Shown: positions 4,918 to 6,699 of the stretch, piece after piece
How the letters are laid out: each line of letters starts with the position of its first letter
Position numbering within the stretch: the stretch's first letter is position 1
From: Clostridia bacterium
GTDB taxonomy: Bacteria; Bacillota; Clostridia; Oscillospirales; CAG-382
Reading direction: 5' to 3'
DNA length: 6,699 bases
NCBI GenBank assembly: GCA_017397605.1
Contig: JAFQII010000069.1
Span: forward strand, 1-6,699
Position numbers and translations under genes: made by a program
Notes under the pieces: model-generated
Told to the model about the DNA's origin: nothing
The model's database searches: none
The model's input: only the letters and a program-made list of their open reading frames with translations

Positions 4918-6053
4918 CAAATTCGATTTGTATTCTCGGCTCGACCGGCTCGATCGGTACGCAGGCGCTTGACGTTGCACGCAAGCATGGCATCCGCGTG
5001 ACCGCACTTGCCGCAGGCAGACGAGAAAAAGACCTGGAGCGGCAGGCACGCGAGTTCCTGCCCAAAACCGTTTATATTGACAAAGAGCGCTATTCTTCCC
5101 TCAAGACCTTGCTGGCGGATACAAGCATCCGTGTGGTGAGTGGGGAGGAGGCGCTTTCCGCGCTTGCATACGAAGATGAAAGCGATACCGTTGTCAACGC
5201 GCTGACGGGCATTCTGGGTTTGCGTCCCACGCTCGCGGCGATCGACTCGGGCAAGGATGTCGCGCTCGCCAACAAAGAAACGCTGGTCGCAGGCGGCGAC
5301 ATCGTGATGAAACGTGCGAGTGAGCAAAACGTGCGCATCCTGCCTGTGGACAGCGAGCACTCCGCGATTTTTCAGTGCTTGCAGGGCGGGGTGAAGCCGA
5401 CCAAAATTTTGCTGACCGGCTCGGGCGGCCCGTTTTTCGGCAAGGACCGCGCCTTTTTGGAGCATGTGACTGCCGCGGATGCGCTCAAGCATCCCAACTG
5501 GAGCATGGGCCCCAAGATCACAGTCGACAGCTCAACGCTGATGAACAAGGGACTGGAGTTGATCGAGGCGGTGCATCTGTTTGACGTGTCTCCCGATCAA
5601 ATCGAAGTGGTCATTCAGCGCGAGAGCGTGATTCACTCGATGGTGCAGTTTGCGGACAACGCGGTGCTGGCACAAATGGGCGTCCCCGACATGCGTCTGT
5701 GCATTCAGTACGCGCTGACTTATCCCGAACGCATGGAGTCTCCCTCTGCGGAGCTTGACCTGTTTGAGATCGGTAAGCTGACGTTCTACCGTCCCGATAC
5801 GGAGACGTTCCCCTTGTTGCAGCTTGCCAAGGATACGATCGCCAAGGGCGGCAACCTGCCGTCTGCGATGAACGGCGCAAACGAAGTTGCCGTCGGCAGA
5901 TTCTTGCGCGATGAGATCGGCTACACCGAGCTGTTTGACGTGGTCATCGCCGCGACCGAGCAGGCGCATTTTGTAAAAGAACCCACACTCGAAGATATTT
6001 TTGAAGCCGACAAACAAGCGAGAGAGTATGTTCGCGCGTACCGCGCGAAATGA
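4914..6053 (+). CDS. dxr: 1-deoxy-D-xylulose 5-phosphate reductoisomerase
   Basis: Dxr converts DXP to methylerythritol phosphate with NADPH and a divalent metal, the committed step of the MEP isoprenoid pathway. The 379-residue product shows the NADPH-binding loop GSTGSIG (residues 9-15), ALANKETLVAGG, the metal and substrate stretch DSEH (146-149), LTGSGGPF (flexible-loop region; relatives usually have LTASGGPF), KHPNWSMG with His193, VDSSTLMNKGLELIEA with Glu215, and IHSMV with His241, so the residues known to matter in the E. coli enzyme are present. Relatives often have HPQS or HRES before IHSM; here it is QRES. The ATG overlaps the cdsA stop, and no clear ribosome binding site precedes it, which suggests coupling to cdsA translation. 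The last codons (VRAYRAK) coincide with the first hairpin of array B, and the TGA stop lies in that array's linker. Its product pathway feeds UppS. Confidence 0.97.
   Translation: MTNSICILGSTGSIGTQALDVARKHGIRVTALAAGRREKDLERQAREFLPKTVYIDKERYSSLKTLLADTSIRVVSGEEALSALAYEDESDTVVNALTGILGLRPTLAAIDSGKDVALANKETLVAGGDIVMKRASEQNVRILPVDSEHSAIFQCLQGGVKPTKILLTGSGGPFFGKDRAFLEHVTAADALKHPNWSMGPKITVDSSTLMNKGLELIEAVHLFDVSPDQIEVVIQRESVIHSMVQFADNAVLAQMGVPDMRLCIQYALTYPERMESPSAELDLFEIGKLTFYRPDTETFPLLQLAKDTIAKGGNLPSAMNGANEVAVGRFLRDEIGYTELFDVVIAATEQAHFVKEPTLEDIFEADKQAREYVRAYRAK
6031..6049 (+). repeat. Hairpin embedded in the dxr C-terminal codons
   Basis: TTCGCGCG (6031-6038) and CGCGCGAA (6042-6049) form a perfect 8-bp stem with a TAC loop, the same geometry as the non-coding units of the array. 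It is followed by the array's standard linker AATGAAGTT, whose TGA is the dxr stop codon (6051-6053). It encodes the end of Dxr, VRAYRAK. Confidence 0.8.
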
Positions 6054-6111
6054 AGTTGCGCGCAGGGCGCGCAAACGGTAAGTTGTTTGCCCATAGAAAT
6101 ATACAATAAAA

Positions 6112-6138
6112 TAGCGATTTGCTTTTTGCAAATCGCTA
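6112..6138 (+). repeat. Long hairpin in the core of array B
   Basis: TAGCGATTTGC (6112-6122) and GCAAATCGCTA (6128-6138) form a perfect 11-bp stem around a loop of five T. CGGTA (6076-6080) and TACCG (6137-6141) could pair outside it. There is no T-run after the stem, so it is not a typical intrinsic terminator. It replaces the right half of the palindromic core seen in array A. Confidence 0.75.
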
Positions 6139-6230
6139 CCGAAATTGCAAGCGCAGCTTGCACATCGTTTGAGCGAAGCTCAACATCATTGACGCCTTTG
6201 GCGTCACATCGTTTGGGCAACGCCCAACTG

Positions 6231-6236
6231 AAAGGA
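6231..6236 (+). promoter_or_regulatory. Ribosome binding site deciding the rseP TTG start
   Basis: AAAGGA lies 8 nt before the TTG at 6245. No ATG or GTG in the right frame is available between the upstream in-frame stop (TGA at 6170) and the HELGH motif at a position that would keep the N-terminal membrane helix. Confidence 0.8.
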
Positions 6237-6244
6237 AGATTCCC

Positions 6245-6699
6245 TTGTCTATTGTTATCACCGTTGCCGTTACCCTTTTGATCTTTGGCATTCTCGTCAC
6301 CGTGCATGAATTGGGACATTATCTGGTTGCCCGCGCGTGCGGTGTGGCGATCATCGAGTTTTCGATCGGAATGGGCCCCAAGATCAAGAGCTGGGAAGGC
6401 AAGATCAATACGTTTTCGATCCGCGCACTCCCCGTGGGCGGCTATGTCCGCATGGTGGGCGAGCCGGGCGAGGATGAGGAAGCCGATGCCGAGACACTTG
6501 CCGCCTGCATCGGAAGAAAGCCGATTAACGAAGTGCATATTTTCAAGCGTATGCTCATCGTTCTGGCAGGCCCGATTATGAACATTCTGCTTGCATTTGT
6601 TGTGATGCTTGTGCTGGTCAGCACCAGTACCGCGATCGGCAGTACGACGATCCATCATATGATGGACGACAGCTACAGCGCGCAATACGGTCTGCAAGC
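6245..6699 (+). CDS. rseP: RseP-type site-2 zinc metalloprotease, N-terminal part (cut by window end)
   Basis: This is an intramembrane protease of the M50 family (RseP/RasP), which cleaves membrane-bound anti-sigma factors and signal peptide remnants within the membrane. The visible 151 residues begin with SIVITVAVTLLIFGILVTV, a first membrane helix that runs into the zinc-binding HELGH at residues 21-25. They continue with EFSIGMGPKI, LPVGGYVRMVGEPGEDEE, and FKRMLIVLAGPIMNILLAF leading into a second membrane helix; the start of the PDZ region is expected from about SAQYGLQ at the window edge. The third zinc ligand lies beyond the window. The start is a TTG with a well-placed AAAGGA 8 nt upstream. 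The gene follows dxr as is common in bacteria, but is separated from it by repeat array B. Confidence 0.93.
   Translation, partial: MSIVITVAVTLLIFGILVTVHELGHYLVARACGVAIIEFSIGMGPKIKSWEGKINTFSIRALPVGGYVRMVGEPGEDEEADAETLAACIGRKPINEVHIFKRMLIVLAGPIMNILLAFVVMLVLVSTSTAIGSTTIHHMMDDSYSAQYGLQ

Larger units (their letters stand above)
6031..6227 (+). repeat. Mirror-symmetric hairpin array B (3' end of dxr to rseP)
   Basis: This is the second copy of the element type seen after uppS, about 197 nt. Left arm: 6031-6049, TTCGCGCG/CGCGCGAA, TAC loop, inside dxr; then linker ATGAAG; then 6056-6074, TTGCGCGC/GCGCGCAA, AGG loop. A central core includes an 11-bp hairpin. Right arm: 6146-6162, TGCAAGC/GCTTGCA, GCA loop; 6169-6183, TTGAGC/GCTCAA, GAA loop; 6190-6206, TGACGCC/GGCGTCA, TTT loop; 6213-6227, TTGGGC/GCCCAA, AAC loop. 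The linkers are CATCGT or CATCAT. The array stops 3 nt before the rseP ribosome binding site. Several stems are the same as in array A but in another order. There is no gene in the non-coding part (6054-6244). Confidence 0.88.

Noticed and set aside
6079..6107. Promoter in the core of array B (TACAAT at 6102-6107)
   Set aside because: The best -35 candidates are either only 13 nt away (TTGTTT at 6083) or poor matches at 17 nt (TAAGTT at 6079), so I cannot support a promoter for rseP here.
6112..6138. Intrinsic terminator after dxr
   Set aside because: The 11-bp stem is strong, but the T-run is in the loop and no T-run follows the stem; the next bases are CCGAAATTG.
6285..6581. Plus-strand open frame of 98 codons at the right end
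   Set aside because: It is out of frame with rseP, whose zinc motif and membrane helices clearly define the coding frame.

Overview
The window reads as a chromosomal housekeeping region of a low-to-moderate GC Gram-positive bacterium, most likely a member of the Clostridia (Oscillospiraceae-like by general appearance). The reasons are the adjacent radical SAM / DUF2344 gene pair, the order pyrH-frr-uppS-cdsA-dxr-rseP, strong AGGAG-type ribosome binding sites and a TTG start. The lineage is an inference from gene order and style. All genes are on the + strand.

Layout. Positions 1-1027 hold the C-terminal part of a TIGR03960-type radical SAM protein; its 5' end lies outside the window. It is followed at 1044-1652 by its usual partner, a DUF2344 / TIGR03936 'radical SAM-linked' protein. 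A short AT-rich gap (1653-1724) carries a good extended -10 promoter (1663-1691). This promoter starts a new transcription unit: pyrH (UMP kinase, 1725-2444), frr (ribosome recycling factor, 2478-3032), uppS (undecaprenyl diphosphate synthase, 3034-3729), cdsA (CDP-diglyceride synthase, 4027-4917), dxr (DXP reductoisomerase, 4914-6053) and rseP (site-2 zinc metalloprotease, from a TTG at 6245 and cut by the window end). The unit combines nucleotide supply and ribosome recycling with envelope precursor synthesis. Dxr commits carbon to the MEP isoprenoid pathway, UppS makes the C55 lipid carrier from isoprenoid units, CdsA makes CDP-diacylglycerol for phospholipids, and RseP acts in intramembrane proteolysis.

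The unusual part is non-coding. Two related arrays of short hairpins break this otherwise compact operon: array A fills uppS-cdsA (3730-4010) and array B fills dxr-rseP and runs into the 3' end of dxr (6031-6227). Each array is a train of near-perfect 5-8 bp stems, mostly with 3-nt loops, joined by a conserved linker of about 6 nt. In the left arm the linker reads AATGAAGT or similar, and in the right arm it reads as the approximate reverse complement (ACATCATT / ACATCGTT). Each whole element is therefore mirror-symmetric around a central core. A 36-nt stretch of A, read in reverse complement, matches B at 33 positions. The same stems recur in A and B in a different order. In B the last seven sense codons of dxr form one of these hairpins, and the linker supplies the dxr stop codon. 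I do not recognise this as a named element; it looks like a modular, possibly mobile or structurally selected repeat family. It is the best candidate in this window for something undescribed.
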